Below are positions 1 to 9,140 of a stretch of 64,000 nt of DNA, piece after piece. The notes beneath the pieces were generated by a model. It was not told the origin of the DNA and ran no database searches. It saw only the letters and a list, made by a program, of their open reading frames with translations. The stretch is taken from assembly GCA_003367665.1 (NCBI GenBank), contig QKXI01000004.1:124001-188000 (forward strand), read 5' to 3'. How positions within the stretch are numbered: the first letter of the stretch is position 1; every line of letters starts with the position of its first letter. A program made the position numbers and the translations under genes. Source of the stretch: Leifsonia sp. ku-ls (GTDB lineage Bacteria; Actinomycetota; Actinomycetes; Actinomycetales; Microbacteriaceae).

Positions 1-900
1 GTCCACCAGGTCGGCGAAGCCCTGCATGTCGATGAGCACGTAGTATTGGATGGTGAGGCCGGTCGCGCCCTCCAGCGCGTCGCGCATGGCCTCGATGCCA
101 GGCTCGCTCCCGTTCTTCTTCGCGTTCGGGTACAGGTCGGGCTTGTAGAGCTCAACCTCGGTGTAGATGGAGTTGAGCTGGCAGACGTCGACGTCGCAGC
201 GGCCGTCGTAGCCGTAGCCGTCCGGATAGAGCTCGTGCAGCGGCGACTTCGCCGGGAACGGGACCGGGTCGAGGTCGCGGGGGAGGCCGACGGTCACGGC
301 CTGGCCGGTGTTCGCGTCGATGCTGACGATCGACATGCTGTCGGGGCGCAGCCCCTCGCGGTCGGGGCCGGCGTCCCCGCCGAGCAGCATGATGTTGTAG
401 CGGCCGTCGACCGGGGGCTGCGACGGTCCGGCCGAGAAGATGTCGCCGAGCGCGCCGCGGGCGGAGCCGGCGACGACGGACGCGTAGCCGGCGGTCCCGG
501 TGAGCCCCACCAGCACGAGCACGGCGAAGGCGGCGATCCAGCCGCGCGAGTTGCGGCTGGTGCGCACGAGCCGGACGAGCCGGAGCGTGTCGAGCGTGAG
601 CACGACCCAGAGCACCGCGTAGACGATGAGCAGCGTCTGAACGAGGGTCAGGCTCCCCGCCTGCGTGAACATCGTGTAGATGGACGACGGCGAGACCAGG
701 TAGACGAGAAGCGTCACGATCGCGAGCAGCCACAGCAACACGGTCGAGAGCACGCCGATGCGACCGAGGATGCGGTTGCCCGCCACCAGTTGGGCGGAGC
801 CCGGGAGCAGGATGTTCATCGTGACCAGCCACCATCCGCGCTTCGTCATCGTGTGCGACGAGGTGGCGTCGGGGTGGCGGAGCGGCGTTGCGGTGGTCAT
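1..900 (-). CDS. LytR-CpsA-Psr (LCP) family glycopolymer transferase, C-terminus cut by window edge
   Basis: LCP proteins transfer undecaprenyl-linked wall polymers onto peptidoglycan outside the membrane. The visible 300 codons start at an ATG 12 bases after the purE stop. They show three or four hydrophobic segments in about the first 125 residues, then the LCP core: an IMLLGGDAG strand, a PDSMSIVSID segment and VGLPRDL, where the Asp and Arg residues bind the polyprenyl diphosphate in characterised members. The several N-terminal membrane segments, instead of one, form a subtype common in actinobacteria. The end of the core and the C-terminus lie outside the window. It is co-directional with purE and probably co-transcribed. 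Its position beside a large polysaccharide locus fits a role as the final ligase, but that link is inferred. Confidence 0.85.
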   Translation of the reverse strand, partial: MTTATPLRHPDATSSHTMTKRGWWLVTMNILLPGSAQLVAGNRILGRIGVLSTVLLWLLAIVTLLVYLVSPSSIYTMFTQAGSLTLVQTLLIVYAVLWVVLTLDTLRLVRLVRTSRNSRGWIAAFAVLVLVGLTGTAGYASVVAGSARGALGDIFSAGPSQPPVDGRYNIMLLGGDAGPDREGLRPDSMSIVSIDANTGQAVTVGLPRDLDPVPFPAKSPLHELYPDGYGYDGRCDVDVCQLNSIYTEVELYKPDLYPNAKKNGSEPGIEAMRDALEGATGLTIQYYVLIDMQGFADLVD

Positions 901-911
901 GGGGGTGCGGC

Positions 912-1415
912 TCACAGCTGGGACTTGAGGGCCTGGTTCTTCTGCTCCACGCTCGCCTCGAGGTCGGCGGAGAACCGGGCGAGCGCCTCGCTCAGGGCGG
1001 GGTCGGACGTGGCGAGGATCTTGATGGCGAGGAGTCCGGCGTTGCGTGCGCCCCCGATGGACACCGTGGCGACCGGCACGCCGGCCGGCATCTGCACGAT
1101 CGAGAGCAGCGAGTCCAACCCGTCCAGGCGGGCGAGCGGGACGGGCACGCCGACCACGGGAAGCGTGGTCACCGCGGCGAGCATGCCGGGGAGGTGGGCG
1201 GCGCCGCCGGCGCCGGCGACGATCACGCGGATGCCGCGACCGGCGGCCTCCGCGCCGAAGCGGATCATCTTCTCGGGCGTCCGGTGGGCCGAGACGACCT
1301 CGACCTCGTGGGCGACGCCGAACTCGGTGAGCACGCGCGACGCCTCCTGCATGACCGACCAGTCGGAGTCGGACCCCATGACGACGGAGACCAGCGGTGA
1401 CGTGTTCTCGGGCAT
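912..1415 (-). CDS. purE: N5-carboxyaminoimidazole ribonucleotide mutase PurE
   Basis: Converts N5-CAIR to 4-carboxyaminoimidazole ribonucleotide in cytosolic purine synthesis. The 167-residue protein has the class I PurE signature GSDSDW (residues 14-19), SAHRTP (42-47, catalytic His44) and the Gly/Ala-rich [10 protein letters not shown] loop, at normal family length. I chose ATG 1415 because a -10-like TAGCAT on the minus strand (1428-1423) lies seven bases upstream, suggesting a leaderless start. An in-frame ATG at 1424 would add three residues but overlaps that hexamer. The usual partner purK is not next to it: the upstream neighbour is a divergent acyltransferase, so this side may be a cluster boundary. 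Confidence 0.95.
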   Translation of the reverse strand: MPENTSPLVSVVMGSDSDWSVMQEASRVLTEFGVAHEVEVVSAHRTPEKMIRFGAEAAGRGIRVIVAGAGGAAHLPGMLAAVTTLPVVGVPVPLARLDGLDSLLSIVQMPAGVPVATVSIGGARNAGLLAIKILATSDPALSEALARFSADLEASVEQKNQALKSQL

Positions 1416-1532
1416 AGCGAACATGCTAGGTGGAGCCCGCCGCCCGACCGCGCCGCCACGCGGAGCACACCCAGCTGTCCCCTGAACAGGTCACAGGAAC
1501 TGCCCAGGGCAAGCCCGTAGCGTCGCCCGCCT

Positions 1533-2792
1533 ATGACGGGTACTGCTGGAAACGTGGGAGAGAAGACGAGACACGCCACGGGCGGCCGCCTGGCCGCACT
1601 CGACGGTCTGCGCGGCGTCGCCGCGGTGGTCGTCCTGCTGCACCACGCCATGTACACGAACCCCGACTTCCCGGGCGCGCCCGGGGGCGGCACGGCGCCG
1701 ACCGGGTCACCGATGTGGTGGATCAGCTACACGCCGCTGAAGCTGTTCACGGCGGGCGTCGAGGCCGTCGTCGTGTTCTTCGTGCTCTCCGGCCTGGTCG
1801 TGACCCTTCCGGTGATCCGGAAGCGGGGGTTCGACTGGGTCGCCTACTTCCCGCGCCGCGCGGTGCGGCTGCTGGTGCCGGTGATGGCCTCGGTGCTCCT
1901 CGCGGCGGTGTGGGTCATGGCGATCCCGCAGGTCTCCACGCAGCCGAAGGGCACGTGGCTGAGCAACTCCTCGACCCCGGACTTCGGCTGGGAGTACATC
2001 GTGAAGGCCTGGGACCTGCTCGGCGGCGACGGCCAGATCAACAACCCCCTGTGGTCGCTGCGCTGGGAGCTCGTCTTCTCGCTCGCGCTGCCGATCTTCG
2101 CCGTGCTCGCGCTCGCGGTGCGGAAGTGGTGGATCGGCGGCCTCCTCGGCGCGTGCGCCCTCACCTACCTCGGCGTCCACGCGGGCTCCGGAGAGCTGCA
2201 GTACCTCCCGGCGTTCTTCGTCGGCGCCGTGCTCGCGGTCCGGCTCGACGCCGTCCGGAACGTCGCCGACCGGATCAACATGCACTGGTACCGGCACCCG
2301 CTGTGGGCGGGCCTCACCATCGGCAGCCTGCTCCTCCTGATCGCCCCGTGGCTGGTCGGCCCGAACGTCGGCGACATCACCGAGCTCGACCCGATCCTGA
2401 AGGGAATGGTGCCGCTCGCCGCCGCCGGCCTCGTGGTGGTCGTGCTCGGCTGGAAGCCGCTGCGCGCCCTGTTCGAGTCCCGCCCGGTGCAGTTCTCCGG
2501 CACGATCTCGTTCAGCCTGTACCTGGTGCACGTGCCGATCCTCATCTTCAGCACCTACCTGTTCGCGGACGCGGCCTGGTTCGTCGGCCCGTTCCTGTTC
2601 GGCATCCCCGTCGCCGTGCTCGTCGCGGTCGGCTTCACCTGGCTGATCGAGAAGCGCAGCCACGGCTGGTCGAAATCGGTCGGCGCCTGGGCGTCGGACC
2701 GCTACCGCACCTGGTTCGGCCGCGAGGAGGAGCAGGCCGAGGAGGCCGCGCACGACCGTCGACCGCAGGAGGCGACTCAGAGGTCGGCGTGA
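1533..2792 (+). CDS. Acyltransferase 3 family membrane O-acyltransferase
   Basis: Acyltransferase_3 (OafA/YrhL-like) proteins add acetyl or other acyl groups to sugar hydroxyls of surface polysaccharides or lipids. The 419-residue product begins with a family-typical LDGLRGVAAVVVLLHH segment (residues 22-37, with the conserved catalytic-type His), followed by about ten hydrophobic helices and a charged cytoplasmic tail. There is no SGNH domain, so it is the short form. The ATG has no clear Shine-Dalgarno sequence; TAGCGT at 1518-1523 could be a -10 for a very short leader. It runs convergently into the next glycosyltransferase and overlaps its end by 16 bases. Substrate is unknown; the rhamnose-containing polymer of this locus is the obvious candidate. 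Confidence 0.88.
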   Translation: MTGTAGNVGEKTRHATGGRLAALDGLRGVAAVVVLLHHAMYTNPDFPGAPGGGTAPTGSPMWWISYTPLKLFTAGVEAVVVFFVLSGLVVTLPVIRKRGFDWVAYFPRRAVRLLVPVMASVLLAAVWVMAIPQVSTQPKGTWLSNSSTPDFGWEYIVKAWDLLGGDGQINNPLWSLRWELVFSLALPIFAVLALAVRKWWIGGLLGACALTYLGVHAGSGELQYLPAFFVGAVLAVRLDAVRNVADRINMHWYRHPLWAGLTIGSLLLLIAPWLVGPNVGDITELDPILKGMVPLAAAGLVVVVLGWKPLRALFESRPVQFSGTISFSLYLVHVPILIFSTYLFADAAWFVGPFLFGIPVAVLVAVGFTWLIEKRSHGWSKSVGAWASDRYRTWFGREEEQAEEAAHDRRPQEATQRSA

Positions 2793-3922
2793 AGCTGCCA
2801 GACCCGCTCGGCCGAGTCGCGCCAGCTGAACGCCTTCGCCCGGTCCGACGCGAGAACGCCGAGCCGGGAGCGTAGCTCGCCGTCGGAGAGCACGCGGGCG
2901 ATCGCGGCCGCCAGACGCTCGCTGTACGCGGCGTCGTCGTCGGCCGTCTCCGGACGCGCCACCACGACGCCCGCGCCGGCGGCGACCTCGACGAGTGCCG
3001 GGTCGTCGGAGTGGATGACGGGGAGGCCGAACTTGAACGCCTCCACGATCGGGAGGCCGAAGCCCTCCGCCAGGCTCGGGTAGACGAACAGGGTCGCGCG
3101 GTCGAGCGCGACGGCGAGGTCGGCGTCGTCCAGTCGGCCGAGCGGGCGGACCCGGTCCTCCGGCAGGCCGGCGGCCGCGGCGACGCCCGTGGCGGAGCGC
3201 TCGCCGACCCGGTCGGGCCCGGCGACGAGCAGCGGGATGTCCTGGGCCTCGGGCCGCGCCACCGCCCGGATCAGGGGCGCCAGGCCCTTTCGCGGCTCGA
3301 CCGTGCCGAGCGTGAAGGCGTACCGCTCGGGCAGGCCGAGGCGTGCCGCCCGCTCGTCGGCGTCGGCGGGCAGCCGCAGAGTGGTGGCCGGCGCCCCACC
3401 GATGACGCGGATGCGGTCGCCGAAGTCGATGAACTCCGCCAGCCGGTCGGCCACCGCGTGCGTCGGCACGACGATCGCGTCCGCGTGCTTGCGTGCCCGC
3501 TTCGCCATCGTCTTCGTCCACAGCGTGGCCGCCGGCCCGAGAGACTCCGGATGCGTCCACGCCAGCGTGTCGTGGATGGTCACCGCGACCTGCTGCTGCT
3601 CCAGCCGGTCGTGCTTGCGCAGCGGGGCGAGCAGCGTGGGCGCGTGCAGCATCCCGGGGGCGCCGCCGACCGCGATGCCGGACTGCCAGGCCAGCGTCAG
3701 CTCGCGTCGTGCGAGCGGGAGTCGGGTGACCGTCGCGACGCCGGGAAGGAGTCTGCGCACCTCGTCGAGCTGCTCGTCGCCCACGTTGGAGACGATCGCC
3801 TCGACCTCGCAGCCGGGCGGGGCCGTCGCGATGAGCTGCCGGGTGAGCTCCTCGGTGTACCGGCGCGCGCCGCCGGGCTCGTCCGAGACGAGCTCGTCGA
3901 CGACGACGCGCAGGGTGATCAT
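2777..3922 (-). CDS. GT4-family glycosyltransferase
   Basis: A 381-residue GT-B fold retaining glycosyltransferase, cytosolic or peripheral to the membrane. Seen: an N-terminal VVVDELVSDEPGGARRYTEE segment with the glycine-rich acceptor loop, the start of the C-terminal Rossmann domain TLGTVEPRKG (204-213), and the nucleotide-sugar motif EGFGLP (286-291) followed by the E-rich helix. The ATG at 3922 overlaps the rmlD stop in an ATGA arrangement, so translation is coupled to rmlD and rmlB. That suggests, without proving, that dTDP-rhamnose is the donor. Architecture resembles mannosyl- and rhamnosyltransferases acting on lipid-linked saccharides. Confidence 0.88.
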   Translation of the reverse strand: MITLRVVVDELVSDEPGGARRYTEELTRQLIATAPPGCEVEAIVSNVGDEQLDEVRRLLPGVATVTRLPLARRELTLAWQSGIAVGGAPGMLHAPTLLAPLRKHDRLEQQQVAVTIHDTLAWTHPESLGPAATLWTKTMAKRARKHADAIVVPTHAVADRLAEFIDFGDRIRVIGGAPATTLRLPADADERAARLGLPERYAFTLGTVEPRKGLAPLIRAVARPEAQDIPLLVAGPDRVGERSATGVAAAAGLPEDRVRPLGRLDDADLAVALDRATLFVYPSLAEGFGLPIVEAFKFGLPVIHSDDPALVEVAAGAGVVVARPETADDDAAYSERLAAAIARVLSDGELRSRLGVLASDRAKAFSWRDSAERVWQLHADL

Positions 3923-4770
3923 TCCGCGAACAGCCCCTCCGCGGTCGCCGCCGCGAGGGCGTCCTCCCACGGCCGCATCGGGGCGAGGCCGGCGCGCGCC
4001 CAGCCGTCGTGGCCGAGCACCGAATAGGAGGGACGCGGCGCGGGCCGCACGAAGGTCGAGCTGTCGGTCGGCCTGACCCGCTCCGGGTCGAGGCCGGCCT
4101 GGGCGAACACCGCGCGCGCGAAGCCGTACCAGCTGGTCTGGCCGGCGTTGGTGCCGTGGTAGACGCCTGCCGGGGCGTCGGCGTCGAGCAGCGCGACGAT
4201 CTGCGCGGCGAGGTCGCCCGTCCACGTCGGCTGGCCCAGCTGGTCGTCCACGACGCTGACGGTCTCGTGGCTGCTCGCCAGCTTCACCATCGTCTTGGCG
4301 AAGTTGGCGCCGCCGGCGCCGTACAGCCAGGCCGTGCGCACGACGAAGGTGCCGTCGGGATGCGCGGCGATCGCGAGCTCCTCGCCCGCGGCCTTCGTGC
4401 GGCCGTAGGCGTTGATCGGGTCGCGCGGGGTGTCCTCGGCGTACGGCGTCGTCGCGTTGCCCTCGAAGACGTAGTCGGTCGACACGGTCACGAACCGCGC
4501 GCCGTGCCGAGCGGACGCGACGGCGAGGTTCTCGGTCCCGAGCGCGTTGATGGCGTAGGCGTCGTCCTCGTGGGTCTCCGCGTCGTCCACCTTGGTGTAG
4601 GCGGACGCGTTGATCACGACGTCGTGGCCGGCGACCGCCGCGAGCACGGCGTCGCGGTCGGTCACGTCGAGCTCCGCGCGGGAGAGCGCGGTCACCTCGC
4701 GTCCGGCCAGTGCCTTCTGGAGGTCCTGGCCCAGCATGCCCGCCGCGCCGGCGATCAGGTAGCGGGCCAT
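3919..4770 (-). CDS. rmlD: dTDP-4-dehydrorhamnose reductase RmlD
   Basis: Last step of dTDP-L-rhamnose synthesis: NAD(P)H reduction of dTDP-4-dehydro-L-rhamnose. The 283-residue SDR has the nucleotide-binding loop GAAGMLGQDL (residues 8-17), the STDYVFEG motif (97-104) and the catalytic YxxxK pair Tyr122/Lys126. The start ATG 4770 overlaps the rmlB stop by four bases (ATGA), and its own stop overlaps the downstream glycosyltransferase, giving a tight rmlB-rmlD-GT unit. Length and motifs are normal. Confidence 0.96.
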   Translation of the reverse strand: MARYLIAGAAGMLGQDLQKALAGREVTALSRAELDVTDRDAVLAAVAGHDVVINASAYTKVDDAETHEDDAYAINALGTENLAVASARHGARFVTVSTDYVFEGNATTPYAEDTPRDPINAYGRTKAAGEELAIAAHPDGTFVVRTAWLYGAGGANFAKTMVKLASSHETVSVVDDQLGQPTWTGDLAAQIVALLDADAPAGVYHGTNAGQTSWYGFARAVFAQAGLDPERVRPTDSSTFVRPAPRPSYSVLGHDGWARAGLAPMRPWEDALAAATAEGLFAE

Positions 4771-5759
4771 CAGTTGTCGAGCGCCGCGCGGGCCTTCAGG
4801 GGCTCCCACCAGGCGCGGTTGTCGCGGTACCACTGCACGACGTCGGCCAGGCCCTGCTGGAACGGCACCAGTGGCTCGTAGCCGAGTTCCGACCGGATCT
4901 TGGAGATGTCCACCGAGTAGCGGAGGTCGTGGCCGAGCCGGTCGGCGACGCGGTCGACGTACGACCAGTCCTTCCCGGTGGCGTCGAGCAGCAGCTGGGT
5001 GAGCTCCTTGTTCGTCAGCTCGGTGCCGCCGCCGATGTTGTAGATCTCGCCGGCGCGGCCGTTCACGAGCACCATCGCGATGCCGCGCGTGTGGTCGTCG
5101 ACGTGCAGCCAGTCGCGGACGTTGTTGCCCTCCCCGTACAGCGGGACGTGCTTGTCGTCGATCAGGTTGGTGACGAAGAGCGGGATGACCTTCTCGGGGA
5201 AGTGGTACGGGCCGTAGTTGTTGGAGCAGCGCGTGATCGAGAGGTTCAGGCCGTGGGTGCGGAAGTAGCTGCGGGCGAGCAGGTCGCTCCCGGCCTTCGA
5301 CGCCGAGTAGGGGGAGTTGGGCTCGAGCGGGCGGTCCTCCGCCCACGAGCCCTCGGCGATGGAGCCGTAGACCTCGTCGGTGGAGACGTGGACGAAGCGC
5401 TTCAGGTTGTTCCGCAGCGCCGCGTCGAGCAGCTGCTGGGTGCCGAGCACGTTGGTCTCCACGAAGATCGAGGCGTCGCGCACCGAGCGGTCGACGTGCG
5501 ATTCCGCGGCGAAGTGGACCACCGCGTCCACGGTCGGGAAGAGCTCGTCGAGGAGCCCGCCGTCGCGGATGTCGCCCTTGACGAACGTGTAGCGCGGCGA
5601 GTCGGCGACCGGGGCGAGGTTCGCCAGGTTGCCGGAGTAGGTCAGGGCGTCGAGCACGACCACCTCGGCGCCCTCGAGGCCGGGGTACGCGTCCTGCAGG
5701 GTGCGGCGGACGAAGTTGGAGCCGATGAAACCGGCGCCACCAGTGACGAGAATCTTCAT
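4770..5759 (-). CDS. rmlB: dTDP-glucose 4,6-dehydratase RmlB
   Basis: Second enzyme of dTDP-L-rhamnose synthesis, forming dTDP-4-keto-6-deoxyglucose with bound NAD. The 329 residues carry GGAGFIGSN (7-15), STDEVYG (126-132, the dehydratase Asp/Glu pair) and YSASK (Tyr151/Lys155). It is first in the minus-strand unit rmlB-rmlD-GT4 and starts 72 bases from the oppositely oriented rmlC, so the four rml genes form two divergent halves around one short control region. Confidence 0.97.
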   Translation of the reverse strand: MKILVTGGAGFIGSNFVRRTLQDAYPGLEGAEVVVLDALTYSGNLANLAPVADSPRYTFVKGDIRDGGLLDELFPTVDAVVHFAAESHVDRSVRDASIFVETNVLGTQQLLDAALRNNLKRFVHVSTDEVYGSIAEGSWAEDRPLEPNSPYSASKAGSDLLARSYFRTHGLNLSITRCSNNYGPYHFPEKVIPLFVTNLIDDKHVPLYGEGNNVRDWLHVDDHTRGIAMVLVNGRAGEIYNIGGGTELTNKELTQLLLDATGKDWSYVDRVADRLGHDLRYSVDISKIRSELGYEPLVPFQQGLADVVQWYRDNRAWWEPLKARAALDN

Positions 5760-5798
5760 GAGGAGTCCAGGCTCTTTTCTGTCGGGAAACCGCCTGAG

Positions 5799-5825
5799 AG
5801 TCTACAGGTCGCCGATTGGTAGACT
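5799..5825. promoter_or_regulatory. Divergent rml promoter region with two TAGACT hexamers
   Basis: Only 72 bases separate the rmlB and rmlC start codons. The region holds the same -10-like hexamer TAGACT on each strand: minus strand 5804-5799 and plus strand 5820-5825. The plus copy is followed after exactly six bases by the rmlC GTG, so rmlC is probably leaderless. The minus copy would give rmlB a leader of about 30 bases. No convincing -35 is visible for either. This is inference from spacing. Confidence 0.5.
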
Positions 5826-5831
5826 CCCGTG

Positions 5832-6437
5832 GTGCAGATCCGCGAGCTTTCGATCCCCGACACCTACGAGATCACCCCTCGGCAGCACCCCGACGACCGT
5901 GGGCTGTTCTTCGAGTTCTATCGGTTCGACCGGCTGGAGGAAGCCGTCGGCCACTCCCTCGACCTGAAGCAGGGCAACACCTCGGTCTCGCGCCGCGGCT
6001 CGGTGCGCGGCATCCACTTCGCCGACATCCCGCCGAGCCAGGCCAAGTACGTGATGGCTCCTCACGGCGCCGTGCTCGACTTCGTCATCGACATCCGCGT
6101 CGGCTCGCCCACGTTCGGGAAGTGGGACTCCGTCCTCCTCGACGACAAGGACCGGCGCGCGATCTACGTCGCGGAGGGCGTCGGACACTGCTTCGTCGCG
6201 CTCACCGACGACGCGACCGTGAGCTACCTGGTCACGGACGTGTACAACCCCACCCGCGAACACGGCATCAACCCGCTCGACGCGGAGATCGGGCTCGAGT
6301 TCCCCATCCCGGCCGACGAGCTCCTGCTCTCCCCGAAGGACACCGACGCCCCGGGCCTCGCCGAGGCCCAGGCGGGCGGCCTGCTCCCCACCTGGGACGC
6401 GGCGCGAGCCTTCTACGCATCCCTGGACAAGAAGTAA
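5832..6437 (+). CDS. rmlC: dTDP-4-dehydrorhamnose 3,5-epimerase RmlC
   Basis: Third enzyme of the dTDP-L-rhamnose pathway, a cupin epimerase that inverts C3 and C5 of the 4-keto sugar. The 201-residue protein shows the RmlC core: DDRGLFFEFYR near the N-terminus, SVRGIHFADIPPSQAKYV with the active-site His, DFVIDIRVGSPTFGKWDSV and the GVGHCFVAL strand. GTG 5832 is preferred because it lies six bases after a -10-like TAGACT and no ribosome-binding site is present; GTG 5829 is the alternative. It is followed 15 bases later by rmlA. Confidence 0.95.
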   Translation: MQIRELSIPDTYEITPRQHPDDRGLFFEFYRFDRLEEAVGHSLDLKQGNTSVSRRGSVRGIHFADIPPSQAKYVMAPHGAVLDFVIDIRVGSPTFGKWDSVLLDDKDRRAIYVAEGVGHCFVALTDDATVSYLVTDVYNPTREHGINPLDAEIGLEFPIPADELLLSPKDTDAPGLAEAQAGGLLPTWDAARAFYASLDKK

Positions 6438-6452
6438 GGAATCGTTCGACCC

Positions 6453-7316
6453 ATGCGCGGAATCATTCTGGCCGGCGGGTCCGGCACCCGGCTGTGGCCC
6501 ATCACCAAGGGCATCTCGAAGCAGCTGATGCCGATCTACGACAAGCCGATGATCTACTACCCGCTGTCGACGCTCATGATGGCCGGGATCGACGAGATCC
6601 TCATCATCACGACGCCGGAGTACAACGAGCAGTTCAAGGCGCTCCTCGGCGACGGTTCGCAGCTCGGCATCCGTCTGGAGTACGCGGTCCAGCCGTCTCC
6701 CGACGGGCTCGCACAGGCGTTCATCATCGGTGAGGAGTTCATCGGCGACCAGTCCGTCGCCCTGGTGCTCGGCGACAACATCTTCCACGGCACCGGACTC
6801 GGCTCCTCGCTGCGCAACCATACCGACATCGACGGCGCCCTGATCTTCGCGTACCAGGTCAGCGATCCCACCGCGTACGGCGTCGTCGAGTTCGACGACG
6901 ACTTCAAGGCGCTCTCGATCGAGGAGAAGCCGGCACGTCCGAAGAGCAAGTACGCCGTCCCCGGCCTGTACTTCTACGACAACTCGGTCGTGGAGATCGC
7001 CAAGACGATCGAGCCGAGCGCGCGAGGCGAGCTCGAGATCTCGACGGTCAACGAGCGGTACCTCCAGGCGGGGACGCTGCAGGTGCAGGTGCTCGACCGC
7101 GGCACCGCGTGGCTCGACACCGGGACGTTCGAGTCGATGATGCAGGCCTCGGAGTACGTGCGCGTCATCGAGGACCGGCAGGGCTTCAAGGTCGGCTGCA
7201 TCGAGGAGGTCGCCTGGCGTGCCGGGTGGATCGACGACGCCGCTCTCGCGGAGCTGGCCACGCCGCTGGTGAAGAGCGGCTACGGCGAATACCTCAAGCG
7301 CCTGCTCGAGGGCTAG
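6453..7316 (+). CDS. rmlA: Glucose-1-phosphate thymidylyltransferase RmlA
   Basis: First step of dTDP-L-rhamnose synthesis: dTTP plus glucose-1-phosphate gives dTDP-glucose. The 287-residue protein begins with the nucleotidyltransferase signature [11 protein letters not shown] (6-16), then [16 protein letters not shown], the metal-binding LGDN segment, and EEKP, all typical of RmlA. It follows rmlC in the same operon. Its TAG stop overlaps the stop of the convergent GT2 gene within a CTAG tetramer. Confidence 0.97.
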   Translation: MRGIILAGGSGTRLWPITKGISKQLMPIYDKPMIYYPLSTLMMAGIDEILIITTPEYNEQFKALLGDGSQLGIRLEYAVQPSPDGLAQAFIIGEEFIGDQSVALVLGDNIFHGTGLGSSLRNHTDIDGALIFAYQVSDPTAYGVVEFDDDFKALSIEEKPARPKSKYAVPGLYFYDNSVVEIAKTIEPSARGELEISTVNERYLQAGTLQVQVLDRGTAWLDTGTFESMMQASEYVRVIEDRQGFKVGCIEEVAWRAGWIDDAALAELATPLVKSGYGEYLKRLLEG

Positions 7317-8176
7317 AGCCCGCGGCGCGTCAGGTAGCGGGCGCGCACCGCGAGACCGAGCCGGAGCACCCACCGGATCGGCGCGAGAAGCGGTCCGCTG
7401 TACTTCTTGCTGAGGTACCGGTACGCGCTGTCGTGGTGCGCCCGGATCATCCTCGCGGACTCGGTGGTCGTCGAGTGCGCCCCCGAATGCACGACGCTCG
7501 TGGTGGGGACGAAGAGCCGCTTCCATCCGGCCTTGGCGAGCCGGTACCCCAGGTCGACGTCTTCGAAGTACATGAAGTAGCCCTCGTCGAAGCCCCCGAT
7601 GGCGTCGAAGGCCGAGCGCCGGACAAGCAGGCAGGAGCCTGACAGCCAGTCGACGGGCCGCGGCTCGTCCACCTGCTCACGGTTCGCGAGGTACCGCTTG
7701 CTCCAGGGGTTGCCTGGCCAGATCGTGAAGAAGACGGCATGGCCCACCCCGGTGCGCAGCGACGGGAAGGAGCGGGCGGAGGGGTACGGCGTTCCATCCT
7801 CATTGAGGACACGCGGTCCGACCGCGCCGGCGTCCTCGCGTTCCCGCAGGGTCGCGACAAGGGCCGCCACCGCGTCGGGGGAGAGCCGCACATCCGGGTT
7901 GGAGATCAGGATGAACTCGACCGACTCCGCGAGCTCGGCCACGGCGGCGTTGATGGCCCCGCCGTAGCCTCTGTTGTCCGCGAGGGCGACGACCGTCGCG
8001 TCGTAGTGCGATGCGATCTCCCGCGTCGCGTCGATGTCCGCCGACGCGTTGTCGACGATGTATGTGTGCGGCGCCAGCTCCCCCCGGGCGACCGATTCGA
8101 GGAAGCCGCCCAGCTCACCGCTGGAGTTGTAACTGACGGTGACGACGACGGTCGAGGCGGGCGAGGGGGAGGACAT
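7313..8176 (-). CDS. GT2-family rhamnosyltransferase, WbbL-like
   Basis: A 287-residue inverting GT-A glycosyltransferase. Seen: [17 protein letters not shown] at the start, the [12 protein letters not shown] substrate loop, LISNPDVRL (metal-binding Asp), and the block [20 protein letters not shown] followed by [11 protein letters not shown]. That block closely resembles mycobacterial WbbL (dTDP-Rha:GlcNAc-PP-decaprenol rhamnosyltransferase). Being next to the rml genes also matches the Mycobacterium arrangement. Arabinogalactan is not expected here, so the acceptor is open. ATG 8176 is chosen because the minus-strand hexamer TATGCT (8190-8185) lies eight bases upstream; an upstream TTG at 8185 is less likely. 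Confidence 0.88.
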   Translation of the reverse strand: MSSPSPASTVVVTVSYNSSGELGGFLESVARGELAPHTYIVDNASADIDATREIASHYDATVVALADNRGYGGAINAAVAELAESVEFILISNPDVRLSPDAVAALVATLREREDAGAVGPRVLNEDGTPYPSARSFPSLRTGVGHAVFFTIWPGNPWSKRYLANREQVDEPRPVDWLSGSCLLVRRSAFDAIGGFDEGYFMYFEDVDLGYRLAKAGWKRLFVPTTSVVHSGAHSTTTESARMIRAHHDSAYRYLSKKYSGPLLAPIRWVLRLGLAVRARYLTRRGL

Positions 8177-8199
8177 CGTCAACAAGCATAGGCGGACGG

Positions 8200-9066
8200 T
8201 CAGGCCAGCGCCGCGCGCAGCTCTGCGACGATGCGCGTGGGCGTGGTCCGCGCACGGATGCCGGCCATGATCTCGCGTGCGCGGGCCCAGCGCGGTCCTC
8301 CGTACTCGCGCTCGGCGCGCGCGAGGGCGTCGAGGATCACCGCTTCGTCGACCGGTGCGTCGACGAGATAGGGGTAGTCCTCGCCCAACCAGCGCAGCGC
8401 CTCGGCCTGGTCGCGCTGGATGAGGACGGGCGCGTCGCTGTGCGCGGCCGTGAATCCCTTCAGGAACGGTTTGAAGTGGTCGAGCGCCCGCTCCCGCCGC
8501 ACGGCGTAGTGCATCGTGTACTGCGGGACGCGCGCGAGCCAGTCGGCGTGCTCGCGCGAGGTGTCCACCGGGACGACGTCGACGCGCTCTTCGATGGCGT
8601 CCGTGAGGACGGCGTTGACCGTCTCGCCGAAGTACCCGACACGGAAGGCGTCGGGCCGGGGCGTCACGCGGTCGAGCCGCGGGTCGACGTGGTGATTGAC
8701 CAGCGCCACCCGGGTGGCGGGATACGCACGCGAGAAGTAGTCGAATGCCGTGAGCGAGCTGGCCACCAGCACGTCGGCGAAGCGCGCCGTGGTCGGCGGC
8801 GGCACCTCGTCCACCGGGTCGAAGAGGAGTCGGTTGCCTGCTCTCCGAAGGTCGGACAGCTGCTGTGGCTCCGCGACCTTGAGGGCGCCCTTCGTGAGGA
8901 ACAGCGACGAGTTGCGGATCGCCGATCCGAGCGGCGCGATCCGCACCCGGTGGCCGGGCAGGCCGTCCCGCGCGAGTTCGGCGAGCTGGAAACCGCGCAT
9001 GACGGTCGAACCTGCCTCCCGGAACTGTTCGGCGTACACGAACACCAGGGAAGGCATGTAATGCAT
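8200..9066 (-). CDS. Unassigned polysaccharide-cluster protein, possible GT-B glycosyltransferase
   Basis: I do not recognise a specific family. The 288-residue protein has no signal peptide or membrane segment. Alternating hydrophobic strands (SLVFVYAEQF; ADVLVASSLTAFDYF; RVALVNHHVDP; FRVGYFGET) suggest paired Rossmann folds, as in GT-B enzymes. The C-terminal helix region (ADA/EREYGGPRWARAREIM) resembles the last helices of GT4 proteins. No EX7E motif is evident. ATG 9066 sits seven bases after a -10-like TACTGT (minus strand, 9079-9074); ATG 9057 is also possible. It lies between two glycosyltransferase genes and diverges from the DUF616 gene. Confidence 0.7.
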   Translation of the reverse strand: MHYMPSLVFVYAEQFREAGSTVMRGFQLAELARDGLPGHRVRIAPLGSAIRNSSLFLTKGALKVAEPQQLSDLRRAGNRLLFDPVDEVPPPTTARFADVLVASSLTAFDYFSRAYPATRVALVNHHVDPRLDRVTPRPDAFRVGYFGETVNAVLTDAIEERVDVVPVDTSREHADWLARVPQYTMHYAVRRERALDHFKPFLKGFTAAHSDAPVLIQRDQAEALRWLGEDYPYLVDAPVDEAVILDALARAEREYGGPRWARAREIMAGIRARTTPTRIVAELRAALA

Positions 9067-9140
9067 GCGAAAAACAGTACTCGGACCGCAGATGCTAAGG
9101 TCGTTTGGGTTCACGCCCACCCGAAGGAGCCCGCCGAAAA

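Noticed and set aside
7313-8176. Naming the GT2 gene wbbL outright
   Set aside because: Motifs match, but the decaprenyl-linked arabinogalactan linker it serves in mycobacteria is not expected here, so the acceptor is unproven.
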